A program made the position numbers and the translations under genes. A DNA stretch of 64,000 bases from Symsagittifera roscoffensis. Taxonomy: Eukaryota > Xenacoelomorpha > Acoela > Convolutidae. How positions within the stretch are numbered: the first letter of the stretch is position 1; each line of letters begins with the position of its first letter. Shown here piece by piece: positions 35,334-46,869 of this stretch. Location: the NCBI RefSeq assembly GCF_963678635.1, contig NC_087062.1, positions 51,164,178 through 51,228,177 of the forward strand, given 5' to 3'. Below the pieces are notes generated by a model that saw nothing but the letters and a program-made list of their open reading frames with translations, did not search any database and was not told the origin of the DNA.

Positions 35334-35477
35334 AAAGACTTTATTCCTTACATAGGCGGCAGAAATACAAGTTTGAGGATTAAGATCTACAAGTTAAACA
35401 GCGACAATTGATAAAAAGGTATATGAGTTTTCAGGGTTGAAATATGATATCGATAAGTTTAAAAAGAATTCACGGAG

Positions 35478-37060
35478 TTATCTCTTTGCACTGGCGGGTT
35501 TCTCCTGGCGAAGATCAATCCCATGTTTTGCTGACACGATGTTGGCATTAGCAGTTGTCCGGATAAAATATATCCCCCACGTTGAAGTTTTACACACTTT
35601 CGGAAAATCGAATGAAGTCCTGTGTGCAGCGCGACAGCCAGGTCTAGGAAAATAAAAACTTACATAATCATCAACAAGTTTAATAGACGCAATAGATATT
35701 TTGTATTCAATTAATTCACAGATCCATTTTTTTGCTTTGCGTTGTACATTTTCCAGCTTTCGAAGAGAAGCAATGTTTGGTTGCCATATACATGAATTAA
35801 AAAGAAGAGTACTCCTGACACATGATATATAGAGTTGAAGTTTTGCTATCATTGGAGTGTTATATTAGATGTTGCGTTTTAAACTGAAGAAGCAACGCAG
35901 GGTTTTACCAGATTTAATGTTAACGTTTTCGTTCCAGGGAGATTTGGTGTTACAAATACGCCAAGGTTTTTATAGAAGGTACACGTTCAATAACTAGACT
36001 GTAAAGAAAATATTGGTGTGGCGTGTTGCAAATAAGTTTAGTTGTAATTGGATGGAATATAAGACCATTTTTGAAAGACCATTGATAAACGTTATCAATA
36101 TCATTTTGAAAACTGATCGAAGATGAAATTGAAAGAAGTTTTAAATCATCAGCGAACAGATAGCAAATCGAAGAGAGAACTCGATCTGGCATATCATTTA
36201 TGAATATTGAAAATTAAATCGAGCCTAGAATACTCCCTTGCGGAATTTCAGTAGGAACAGAGCACGGCGGAGAAAGGACATTGCTAAAACGTACATGTTG
36301 CTTGCGATCAGAGAGATATGAACTAATCAGGTGTACAAATTTCTGGTCGAAGCCAAATTTTTCTAGTTTATAAAGTAATCTGTTGAGTGGAACACTGTCG
36401 ACTGCTTTTTCTTGAAATCAAAATATACACACCTAAAATCGTCATTTTTATGGTTAGAAAAATAGAGCTTATCAACATAATCAAGCAGCGGCTTAAAGGT
36501 AATTTTTCGAGATCGAAAGCCATGTTGACTGTCAGAGAGTTTATGGCGAATTTTTTCAAAAGTAAAATTGTACAAAACTTTTCCCATACCGGGCGAAATT
36601 CTTGGTAAGATGCTAATCACACGGTTGTTTTTGATATCCGCTTTAGATGCCGATTTATGGAGTGGCGTTATATATGCACTTTCCCAGGAAACGGGCCAAG
36701 TAAGAGAGATAACTATTTGGGTAAGCAAAATAAAGGCAAAGGGGGCGATAACACTCGCACCTGTTTTTAAAATAAAAGGAAGAAAGTTGTCAACAGCAGG
36801 ACTACTACTTTCAGGTATCTTTAACAATAGTTCTCCAATATAGCTAGTGCTAAACGAAATATCTCCAAGATAAAAATCGCAAATTCCATCATTTGAGGCA
36901 GGGGTAAACTTAAACCATTCTTCCTGATAAACAGCTGATAAAAACTCATTGAACAGTTCAGCTTAAGCCTAGTCATCTGAGGCCTTGGCGTTGCCAAGGT
37001 AAACCTCGGGAGGTACAGGCGAAACCCCACAGAGTGGTTTAAGTAGTTTAAAAGAATCAT
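35478..37060 (-). pseudogene. LINE reverse transcriptase (ORF2) remnant
   Basis: Motifs in order on the minus strand: a SWESAYITPLHKSASKADIKN segment and ISILPRISPGMGKVLY (fingers; usually YRPISILP), SQHGFRSRK, CVYFDFKK (motif A, catalytic Asp), IPQGSILGSI (motif B, near 36,240), YLFADDLKLL (motif C, FADD, in 35,950-36,192) and the C-terminal SCVRSTLLFNSCIWQPNIASL. The frame changes several times and there are internal stops, so it is a dead copy. Segment 36,821-37,060 is the linker before RT. Confidence 0.8.
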
Positions 37061-37072
37061 TAGTGCTAAGAG

Positions 37073-37806
37073 TTATAAAATAGAAACAAGCTCAATACTA
37101 TTAAGTTCTATAGATTGAGTTATATCTTCCTGTAGCGTGAGAAGTTTGATAGATGTTTCGTCCCCAATTTGCGCTAACCGACGCTTTTCGGTTTCAATTT
37201 GATTTGATATATGCACAGAAAGACTTGAAAAATAAAACGGCAGATTTTTACGTTTGTTGCGTTTACGCTGGGTTGAGGCTTGCACTGCCGAAGTTAGGAG
37301 GGAGCACCAATCATTATCAACGGAATTATCAACGAAATTCATTAAACAGTAAGTGCTTAAAAGTGATTCACCGGAACGCATGTATTCATTGAAAATTTTT
37401 AGATTGACACAAGATTTCGGAAAGTATTCGATATCAGACCCGGCTATCATTGTTTTGGCGTGTTGTAAAGATATCACATGGTAATAGGATAATGGTCCGA
37501 ACTGAATTTTTCAGGTAAAACATCTAGAGAACGTAATTGAGGCTTATTGCATATAAAAAAGTCTAATATTTTCTGGCTGACATAAGTGGGGGATTCTACT
37601 AACTGAATTTCAATGAAATTGCAAAACAATCAAGAATATCGTTAGAATATTTAGAAGCGCCGCGGTATGAAACCCAGCATACATCAGAGAGATTAAAATT
37701 GGCGCAAACACCTATGCATCCTAAGGGATGTTTAGCTAAAAAATTATTTGTATACTGTAACAGACAATTTTTCAACGTATTCAGAGGAAATCGATAAAAG
37801 GAAGAG
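37073..37806 (-). pseudogene. LINE endonuclease and linker remnant
   Basis: The frame at 37,599-37,811 has SFYRFPLNTLKNCLLQY (usually YRPPNS...) and GCIGVCANFNLSDVCW, the counterpart of the GDFNLPDIDW segment of apurinic-type LINE endonucleases; here Gly-Asp has become Ala-Asn or similar, so the site is decayed. The frame at 37,073-37,477 is the endonuclease-RT linker with a Lys/Arg-rich RKRNKRKN patch. The N-terminal endonuclease part and any ORF1 are absent (5' truncation). Confidence 0.65.
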
Positions 37807-38685
37807 TACATATCGACGGAAAATAAAGCTAGGTTCTAAAACGACTGGCTAGCGTCTAAACACAGCTCTACATGCTTTTCACCGTCTCTGCCAAAGCCAG
37901 TTCTTTTGGTGGTCTTTCTAACATCGGGTCGACAAAACGTTACTGCTTTCTGGCTTCGACCAGAACGCTCAAATTAACTTAATTATATGCAAAAATAGTG
38001 AGCTCATGGCTGGATCTCAGTATCTCCAGACCACGAGGTCACTCTTAAAAACAGGGCTACTACATATTTATTATATTACGATTGTTTTTCTTCAGTAGAT
38101 AACAATCATCATCTCCATCGAAGATTGATCAACCCTTTCCCTCACTCCCAGCTTCTCATTCTCTGAAAATGAATCGGGATGTTAATTAAATTCAACTCAG
38201 GGCATGACCAGGAAGCTAAAAATTTATATAAAACAGTTTGAGTCTTGGGCCCGAGACCCCTCCGGATTCTGGAATCCGGGGAAATAGCACTCCTATTTCT
38301 TACCGGAAGGCTGGACACGCCATCCCAACACTCTTCCTTTTTCTCGGGTTCTACGTTGTAACGATTGTAGTAGCACAATCGTTACAACTCGGAATGGTTC
38401 CTGACAAATTCCAATCACAGTTTCAATCTGTTGTCATTCTCTCGTATTTGTTTTCACTGCAACATTTCTTGTTGTGTTTCGCCGTTTCAGTGTGAGCGAA
38501 ATATTAAAACGTTTTGTGTCGTTCACGTCCAGATCGAAATTTCAAAAATTAGCATTTCAGTTAAAAATATCCCTTCCCGATTTGTCTAATCTTTCAAATA
38601 ACGCTGCTAATCCATTAAAACCATCAATCTTCCAGGTTAGATGTTTTTTTTTTCAGATCTATAAAGTTTCGATTGCGAAACTGCA
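37807..38685 (-). repeat. 3' LTR of copy C
   Basis: Starts at AGTACATATCGACGG against the LINE edge and ends near CTGCA at 38,681-38,685. Roughly 90-95% identical by eye to copy B's 3' LTR over the first 120 bp. Confidence 0.65.
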
Positions 38686-39490
38686 TTTTCGTATATTCTG
38701 GTCGAATGTCACATACTCCCCGGACAGCCCGGTCAATGTCCTCATTGAGTCTCGTAGTCTTCATGAAAATGGTACAGTGCCATCGAACAGAATTTACAAA
38801 ATGCATAAAATCACTTTTATCCACGTCATATCGACTCACTGCAGAATATAAATGGCATCATACTACACTACTATAGCCTTCCAAAACTTCGCACCAATCT
38901 GTACATTCGAGAATATACTTAAGAAAAATCATATTTTTAGACTTCCAAAGTCTATGTCCCGATTCAAAACTTTTTATCCTAGGTTTAAAAAGTGTAGGGA
39001 CGCAGAACAGTCCTGCCAACCCACAAACTAAAAATATCCTACTATGCTTCTTACCTTCGGAAGTTTAGTTGTTACTGGCCCTGAATTTTAAAATTAGGAA
39101 ACTCGGTGGTTAGAAGGAACAATGAAATAGTCTCCCTCTCAAGAGACTACTCAAGCCTTTCATATCACCACAAAGTGATCAGTCGTCCTAGTTGATTAAA
39201 AACAATCATGCAGGCTGGAATATTTTAATACATTCTCCTCTCAAGCCTCTCTAAATGAGTAGTAAGTGTCTCTAAAGCCGCTAACTAAAATCATAATGCA
39301 AATTTATAAATGCAACAAATTCTTTAATCTTCAAAATTGGACTAAATGTTTTCTTTTCAGTTTCAATTGCAAACTTAGTTGCTTTGTTTCTCATTTGAAT
39401 TTTTTTCACATACTAAACATTTTCTGATTCGTCGCTTCTTTGTTTCCTTCTTTGTTCGTCGTTTAGAAGTTCTAAAACCTCTAATTTCTT
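38686..39490 (-). other. 3' non-coding region of copy C
   Basis: No gene seen; homologous to copy B 15,720-16,576. Confidence 0.55.
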
Positions 39491-41404
39491 CTAATTTTCT
39501 TTCTTCATAGTTTTTGCTTTTCGGTCATTTGTCAATGTTCCATCTCCTCCTCCTGCACTTTCAGTCTCTGTGTCTTGCAACACGTCGGTAGCTATTCTGA
39601 CGCTTTTGAAAGCAGTCCTCCAACACTTCTGCTCTCCTACTCTTTGTTTACAACAAGGTAGAGGATCAACGTTATTTTCTCTGTTCCGGCAGAGGCTGTT
39701 GTGGAGGCACAACGTCACGTTTCTCTCCAAGTCTTCCTTCAACATCTCTTCTTTCTCCCTTCCGTCACATTCACTTGTCCTAAAAGTTCTCTTCACTGCG
39801 GTGGCTACTGTATTCCGATGAGTTACAAAAGCTCGCTTAAAAGCTCCTGCTCCAATGTCCAGCTGATAGGCACTGAACACTCTGCTGTGCTTCGACATAT
39901 GCTTCTTGGCATATTCGTATAACCATGCAGTCATGTTGGCTCTAATCCATTGCATCAGTGCATCAGTCGTCTTCTGGCCCACATTTTTTTCACTTCCATC
40001 GGAATGTTCAAGATTTTGCACATTGTCTCAAAAAGATCTAAATATTTTAGACAATCTAATTCATGTAACTGTTCTTTCGTCGGCGCCTCCTGTCTATTGT
40101 TCTCTTTTACATGAGCTTCCAGCCATTGTATCGCCATCAAAAATCCTACTATCACTATCGTTATGGGCTGTGATGAATCTGGTAAAACCATGGAGAGCAG
40201 CTCTCCACAGTCCCAGATCAACACCAGATTACTACGCCCGGGGTACAACAATGTTTGTAGCAAGCAATGGCAGGGGAAATCATCATGGGTTGACAAGATG
40301 CTCCTCCAATTACGTTTTCCCGAAGCTTCCAGTAGTGGTTCCACTTCCAACATCACTCAGTGGACTTCATCATTCTCATCTACTGCATTGTAATCCGTGA
40401 CTGTTGATCCTTTCTGCTTTTTACTTTCAAAGTCGCTGAAGTTCCCACTGGCGTATCCCATGAACTTCTTTTCCAGTATCGATTCTAACTCCTCTTCGGT
40501 TATCTCCGGAACTGCTGAGAACATTTTGCACAGTAACTCGTAAGATTTTTCTGACATTCTCGCTAGTCTGACGCATTTCGGCACTGAGAAGGCTTGATCC
40601 ACGATCGTTCTCGTACTTTTCACATCCACCGCTACGAAATACACTGGGTATTTGCTCTTGCACATTGGAGCCAGATTTGATCCCACTAAATATTTCGCTC
40701 CCGTCGGTCTTCGATAAGCTTCACTCTGCCGGATGTTCATTTCCGCCTTGATCGCTTCTCTCCACTTTCCAATATACTTCTGCTCGGTTTGCAACACTCC
40801 CGGAAACACTTCTACACTGATGGTCGTAACCATCTCATGCTTTTGTTCTAGATTCATTAGTCACTCTAAAGATCCAAACATGCTGTAGAATCCTAGTGCA
40901 ATCACTAGATTCACCTCGGTTACTCCATGGCAATCTGCAATCAGTTCTGTTTCCGTTTTCGCCTTCATCACAATGTTCCCAAACAATATCGTCAATTGCT
41001 TGTGTTGTTTCTCCAGGGTCTTTACGCAATCCAGACCTCCGCAGATGTGACCCTACAGTCCACAGACTTCTACCAGACAGCTACCAGGTTTGACCCAGTT
41101 CTCTGGTCCCCAGCCAGGCAACTCTACTTTGTCTTCTCTGTTGCTCTTAGAGGCTGTCGTCATCAAGTTATAGATGATGTTCAGGTCACGCAAGTTACAG
41201 TCTGAGTTCAGTTCCCTCTGCACGTCTTGTGTCGCACGTAATATCGAATCAGCGTTGGGACTAGGACACCATGATGGTCTCATCAGTTCCCAGACCACCA
41301 TTAAGCTCGTTCTCAGTAGTTCGTCCGAGAATCCCAATCCAAACTCCACTCGGTTGTCCATTTTTTGGTACTGTAGGTGCAGTCGCCCTTTCTTCCAAGA
41401 CTAG
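39491..41404 (-). pseudogene. Second coding block, last part (copy C)
   Basis: Frames at 39,491-40,021 (176 codons), 39,955-40,356, 40,357-40,857 (166 codons) and 41,053-41,361. They repeat the segments seen in copies A and B: RPTGAKYLVGS, FSVPKCVRLARMSEKSYELL, SKHSRVFSAYQLDIGAGAFKRA and the Cys tail. The last has regularly placed Cys (CRNRENNVDPLPCC), perhaps metal-binding; that is inference. Confidence 0.5.
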
Positions 41405-41554
41405 TCCCAGCTTGGTCTGCTGATTAGCAGTGCTTGTTATCGTTGCAATTCTTGACGTTCAGAATCTCAGCAACACTGCTTGCTCGTAGTCAAAGAAACA
41501 ATCGCGTATGTCTTCATTTATCAAGGAGTTGTACGCCATCCCTATGATTCCGGA

Positions 41555-43005
41555 TTAATAACTGTATGATTTCTTCCTGATCGGTCCACAGTGTTCACTG
41601 GATTTCGGCAGTGCTCCCATGGATTCCTTATTAAGCCTTAGCTCCTTGTTTGAGAACCTCCTTATTTCGTCTATTTTCTTCATCGGTTCTAGTTCCACGG
41701 GTTCTTTCATATTTACTCGCATTGGTTTGCCCTGATATATGTCTAAAAGTGCTAGCAAGAGCAAGGCTTTCGCTCGTTCATCGCCTTCTCTTAGCATCTT
41801 GACGCAAGTGTTCATTGCTGGCACCTAATTTTTTCTATCATAAATCGAACGAAACAGAGAGCGTTTCTCCGCTTCGCGCTCGCTACTGCTGCTCCTTCTT
41901 GGGTCATCAGATCTCTCACACTCGTCATTAAGGTTCTCATTTCTTCTTCGAAGTATTGTAATACTACCGCTCTCCATGGAAGGCTCACCAACTGCTCGAT
42001 CGTTTCCGCGTGCACTTCAGACGATACTAGAGTACCGTATGCCTTCTGCTTCATGGTGGTGCCTTGCATCATCGTCTCCAAATAACCTTCCATGGCACTT
42101 TTGTCTTCCAGAGCCATTAATTGTCCTCTAACCGAATTTCCCTACTCTAACATCTCCATGTATCCACCGGCGGGTTCATCAATCGATACAGTTTTCGATA
42201 CTGTCAGTCGGTTATATTCCACTGGGACCAGCTGTCCTACGACGCTTCCCTTTTCGTGATTCATGGGAGACGGTTTGAAGTCTTTAAGGGTACTCTCTCC
42301 ACATTGACTGATTATCTCCATTTCTAAAGTCACTCCAGTCAGAGTGCGGTCACTCTTCTTGGTTTTGTAACTGGCTGATTTTATTCCTGCCATGAGAATG
42401 GGTGGCACCATCGCTACGTCAGTCAACATCCTGCCTGTGCCAGGCAATCGATCATCACCCTGACCCAAGTCCATAGCTTCTTCGACGCGTTTTCTTTTAG
42501 CTGAGTTGACGGCTTTCATCGAGATTTCGGAAACCACCATCGTTTTCCCCGTGTTCCTCAATGCCACCTTGCTGCCCAGTTTCATCTTCATTTCATTACT
42601 TCAGTCAATCACCATTTTCGGTCGCATCGTTTCCTTCCGGGTTCTTGACAGATATACCACTTCTCCTTTGTCTTCTTGCGGCGTCATCTTGATAGGAGAG
42701 TTTGGCTCACTTTCTTCAGTGGCCGAGTCGATCAACAACTCGCTCAATCTCGCATCTCACTCGACGAGTTTGTCAAGGACTTCCCGCATTAGTGGTGGGT
42801 TGAGACCTAGTTTCAAAATAGATTGGATTCCGTAGCTCTGAACTACTGTCCAGACCTCTTCCATGAAGGCCACTCTGTCCATTCTGCATCTCGTCCTATT
42901 TTCATGGTCTCTATGATGCACCTCCCACTCTTCTTCGGGCAACGTTCCCAAGAAAGGTACTCTTGCAGTGCCTTCTATTCTTCTTCTCCTTGGTGATTCC
43001 ATCAA
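41555..43005 (-). pseudogene. Second coding block, middle part (copy C)
   Basis: Frames at 41,555-41,824, 41,812-42,117, 42,142-42,591 and 42,757-43,005, matching copy A 9851-11,350. Segments include NSAKRKRVEEAMDLGQGDDR, ILKLGLNPPLMREVLDKLVE and RRRRIEGTARVPFLGTLPEE. No domain is recognised; the basic AKRKR patch could be a nuclear localisation signal. Confidence 0.45.
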
Positions 43006-43643
43006 GAGTTTCTGTTGGGTATTTTCAGAAATGCTCGGAGAAGCAATTCTCCGAGCAATTCTGCTCTGGAAGTTCCCTTGTCTGCCGGATCAGTCGTCGC
43101 TTCCAACGTGTCCGTGCCGTTTTCAAAATCGCTGAGGAAATTATCGTCTTCTTTCTCGGCTTGATCGGGATCCTGTTGCATAGGTTCTTCCGATCGACGG
43201 CTTCCTCCCTGTCCATCGTCTCGTCTCGGATTCTTTCCTGAACTTGAGGGTCCTTGCTCTTCACTCCTTGCCCCTTCAGGAAATTTCGGTATAACTAGTC
43301 TGCCAGCGGACTGATTTTCCTCCTCTCCATGAACTACTTTGACTTCTTCATGGCCGAAGGGTGCTAGCATGCTTCTAGTCTTTAGTGTTCCTCCCACAGT
43401 TAACCCTGGTTTTACACTCGTTAAGATTAGGAAGGTTTCTGGTAAGTCAGCCTTGCCTCTCATAATCATAGGCGCTAGATCCAGTTTCGCCCATTCCTCG
43501 TCAAACCTCCCAGGCTTCGGAGTCGCTGCATTATTCATTGTCTTCATCGTTGCTTCATCAGTGTAATCAAACTCCGTATGCTGCAGCACTGCGACGTTTC
43601 TGCCAATGTAACACGGATCCATCATTTCAGAGAATTTCGCCAT
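43002..43643 (-). pseudogene. Second coding block, 213-codon frame (copy C)
   Basis: Starts MAKFSEMMDPCYIGRNVAVL. The first half looks globular (KLDLAPMIMRGKADLPETFL). The second half is charged and disordered (SSSGKNPRRDDGQGGSRRSE, QQDPDQAEKEDDNFLSDFEN). It corresponds to copy A about 9180-9850. Unrecognised. Confidence 0.45.
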
Positions 43644-43700
43644 TATCCTTTCCTTAGTCTCATAGGCTCCTATTCAAGGGCTTCGCAATGCGGAGACTGC

Positions 43701-44321
43701 TCAGAGCAGCATCCTTCTTATCAGAGGGAATTCAGGGATTTCCTCCGGCAGTTTCTTGTAATCACCCCAGCCTTTCGTCTCTTCTCTCACCTTATGGTAC
43801 GCGGGCATTAGACGAGGAATTCTCGTGATCTCGCTTTTCGTTTTATCATGCGGCCTTAAGTTCCAGAGTTTTGGGAACACCTCAATGTGTCCTCTGTCCA
43901 CTTCTCCCATACGATCACGGAAGTGATCGTCAAAGTTAATGACCGTCATCTCTGGCTCCGACATCTTTGCAAACAATAGGTATTCGCTCATGAGCTCTCG
44001 CAGTACATGCTGCTCACACCAATTCAGCGCACTTCCGTCCACTGCTGATATGAGGTTCAGGTGCAGCACCGACCTCCTGTATGCTTCCACTTTAACATCA
44101 GGGAACGCAATTGTGACTGCAGGTCCATATATGACCCTCACGAACTCCATGGCTCCTCTGATCAATGCTAAGGGATCGGTCCTCATAGCTAAGCTCAGAT
44201 CAGTTAGCAGGGGCATGCCCCCAACATGACGTCGCACGTCTTCCTCCCGCTGAATCGTTTCATCCTCTCCTGTTCTAAAGCGATTCTGCTGCAGGAGGTA
44301 CTGGATAGGAGTATGTCGCAA
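43701..44321 (-). pseudogene. Second coding block, 206-codon frame (copy C)
   Basis: Starts MRHTPIQYLLQQNRFRTGED and continues DLSLAMRTDPLALIRGAMEF, LISAVDGSALNWCEQHVL and INFDDHFRDRMGEVDRGHIE, matching copy A 8621-9106. Strong conservation between two otherwise decayed copies suggests a real protein domain. No match to a known fold is evident to me. Confidence 0.5.
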
Positions 44322-44336
44322 ATCTCTTATCTTGTT

Positions 44337-46180
44337 TCAGGAATCCGTAGATCGCTTCACGTCGAATTTCCTCACGTTCTCTCTCATCTGCTCCAGATAG
44401 CGTGTCAAATTCACCAATCCTCCCAAGTTTCCATGCGTTATCGCGATTAACGTTAGAAGTCCGTCTAGTCGCAGATTCTGCACTCCTTCGGCGAGCATTA
44501 TCGCTGGTCCTCTCACGAAGTTCTCTGCTCCAAACCTCACGAACAGGGCTAGTGATTCAACGATCGATACTTCTACGACTGCTTGGAGGAATATTTCTAT
44601 CAGATATCGAGAAAGCGAGGGGTCACTTGGCACACTCTGTTCACGAGCTCGGCTGACTTCTCTTCAGCATGTTCGGCTAGGTTTACCTCTTTCACTAAGT
44701 AGGCATGGATTTTCCTGATAATCACTGGGCCTCGCTCAAAAGCATCCGCGCCCAATGCTGCTATCCGAGGGGTCAAGTGCAGCCACTTGTTAGCCTCTGG
44801 TTTCGTTCTCAAAACCATCGCTTCCAAGTGAGCTCTGGTCTCCTTGGAGTTCTTCCTTCTCTCTCCTTCCTCTTTTATTTCCATTCCTCGGAACCATAAA
44901 TCGTTTGAAATCGCAACGATTGCTCTATGGTCATCGTGAATTCGTGGTTTCAACTTGAGTTGTCGGCTGAAGTTGGACAGTTCCAACCCCAGTACCTCGT
45001 CTAACACTAACATGTGTAGTGAATGGTCCTTAAATCATCGCATCGCATTTGAGATGTCAGACCACACCGCAGGTAATTCAGCCCTGAGTGGCCTTAGATT
45101 CTCTATCTCATTCTCTATTCCGCGATTTGGGGCTGATATGATCACATCATATTTCCCTTCCGAGAGCAAAGCCATCATCGCATATACAAACTTCAGTCCA
45201 TCCGGGAGCTGAGCATATCCCGGAGACAGTGCCAACACGGCTCTCGGTGTTATCTTGGTGACGGCACTTTCTTTCAGGGTGTCCAATACTTCACCCATTG
45301 ACTCGAGGATATCCTTTATACGTCTTTGGCTGTCGTAGGCTATCTGAGTCTGCTCAGGAAACCCTTACTGTGTAAATGATCGTTCATACCAGCAAATACG
45401 ATTGTGATTGGGTTCATTTCTGTCTGTCGTTGTACCCCGATTGCCATCGACACAGATTGCATTAGGTCCAGGTCGACCGCTGCCAACATTATAACATCAG
45501 GCCAAAACAGAGACTTTTAGGTATACACGAAGTCTGAGCTCGCGACTATCATAATCTTTGCCTTCCTCATTTCTGCTTTGTCATACGCAGCAAAGATGGT
45601 CTCATCTTTCTTGATCGCCTTCAAATCACCGTACCTCTGAACATCACCTTCTTGATTCACTTGTTTTGGGTACGCTCTTTCTTTTACATGACCTGTGGGT
45701 GCTTTTATCTGTCTGAACATTTTTATGTGTTGTCCTATTGGTGCCCTCGTCGTCAAAAAAAAAGAATCTTCCGGGTCTTTCTTCTCGATTTCCTTCATCG
45801 TGATTCAGTTTCACATCTTGCAATGGTGTTGAACTTACTGGACCTATTGTATTGTTTGAGGGCAGTCCCTCTAAGTCGACAAACCTCAGGGGGCTCGTTG
45901 AGCTGATGTTTATGCCAGCCGCTATCAGCCAGTCGTCCACGCTGGTCATTGAATACACTCCGTTGACGGACAATCTCGCTTTATTTAACATCCTTATGGA
46001 ATTTGCTGCAAATCTCACTGTCTGAAGATTCAAATTCATCAGATCCTGTTTGTACACGTGCCAGGGAGAAGGTATGCGCCTCGGCCACATCAAAGAGCTC
46101 CTGTCTGGACGTCGCTCCTCTCGGCTGGTACCCGTAGTCTCTGATCTTGTCTCTGAACTCGAGGTGCTGGTCGTCTCCAC
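44337..46180 (-). pseudogene. Second coding block, AGINDHL protein (copy C)
   Basis: Frames at 45,644-46,180 (178 codons), 45,517-45,798, 45,035-45,298, 44,600-45,013 and 44,337-44,633, homologous to copy B 18,709-20,535. They carry LSVNGVYSMTSVDDWLIAAG, LALSPGYAQLPDGLKFVYAM and PSDPSLSRYLIEIFLQAVVE. Broken fossil, function unknown. Confidence 0.5.
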
Positions 46181-46408
46181 GGTCGGATTGACAGGTCCTT
46201 ATCTTCGCCTTGGATGGACGGTTCTTCTCATTGGCGCTTCCCCCAATCGATCTTGTACATCTGTCCTTTGCCCTGGCTCGCTAGAGCTTTGCGGGCTGTA
46301 GGCCGCCACGGCTGGGACCGTTCCCAAACGTGTTTCTAAGTTAGGGGGTTACAAAGGTAGAAATTGCCGGCTCATTCGTGGTTTCTTCCTTCTTCAGCAC
46401 TACCTTGC

Positions 46409-46579
46409 TTTCTGTTCATTCATTTCACTATCCTCTATGTTGTCCATATCCGGCTTTCTTACAGTGGTTCTTAAGGTGCGTGATACTACCATGATGATTT
46501 AATGTTTTTATGTTATTCCTGTAAAAAATTTATATATGCAATTTGTACATATTTCCATTGGAATAATTTTTTTTTTATA
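46409..46579. other. AT-rich stretch, no gene
   Basis: Between the end of copy C homology and LINE debris. It ends in a TTTTTTTTTTATACAG stretch that looks like a 3' splice site on the plus strand. Nothing else seen. Confidence 0.4.
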
Positions 46580-46701
46580 CAGGAGAAGCAGGATTGCGCA
46601 GAAGATGTCCTTTCATCAACCATTTCCCGGCTGTCCATGCATTTTTGAAAGTGACTAGTAGTGAGCGGGGTCTAGGTGCATCTTGTTTGAACGGTCCAGG
46701 T
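46580..46701 (-). mobile_element. 122-bp LINE ORF1 fragment (duplicate of 47,041-47,164)
   Basis: About 93% identical by eye to 47,041-47,164 in the same orientation; both ends of the match are sharp (CAGGA(G/T)AAGC... to AACGGTCCAGGTC). It is either a second small LINE piece or a local duplication. Confidence 0.75.
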
Positions 46702-46809
46702 CAAACATTTGTAATATGTAAAGTAATGGAAGAATATTTGAAAAATCGGTATGAAGCCATGTTTCAGAGAGACAAAGTGAAGCAGGCAAATGCATATTTA
46801 GCAGCTTAA
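46594..46809 (+). CDS. Short frame antisense to LINE fragment, 71 codons, doubtful
   Basis: MRRRCPFINHFPAVHAFLKV... to NAYLAA stop. The first 36 codons are antisense to LINE ORF1, and an equivalent antisense frame exists at 47,057-47,266, so that part is probably a shadow. The last 30 codons (VMEEYLKNRYEAMFQRDKVK) lie in unique DNA and look helical and protein-like. A splice-acceptor-like TTTATACAG lies just upstream at about 46,574-46,582. It could be an exonised LINE piece or nothing at all. Confidence 0.2.
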   Translation: MRRRCPFINHFPAVHAFLKVTSSERGLGASCLNGPGQTFVICKVMEEYLKNRYEAMFQRDKVKQANAYLAA

Positions 46810-46869
46810 TGCAATCTAATCGTCCATGCCAATAAAACTACGAATGTTCCATGAAATTATTGAAATAGA

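Larger units (their letters stand above)
35305..37806 (-). mobile_element. Non-LTR retrotransposon (Jockey/CR1-like), 5'-truncated
   Basis: About 2.5 kb on the minus strand. It starts within the endonuclease, runs through RT to a C-terminal region and ends in a (TAG)n tail. RT wording (QHGFRSR, PQGSILGSI, YLFADDLKLL) fits the Jockey/CR1 group. Its 5' end abuts the LTR of copy C at 37,807, as expected for a 5'-truncated copy that landed in or next to that LTR. It is decayed by stops and frameshifts. Confidence 0.8.
37807..46408 (-). mobile_element. Giant Ty3/gypsy-like LTR element, copy C
   Basis: Fossil copy covering the 3' LTR, the 3' non-coding region and most of the second coding block, up to the linker between the two SGNH-like regions. 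It has the same orientation as copy B and is more diverged from A and B than they are from each other. Broken, with many breaks. Confidence 0.8.
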
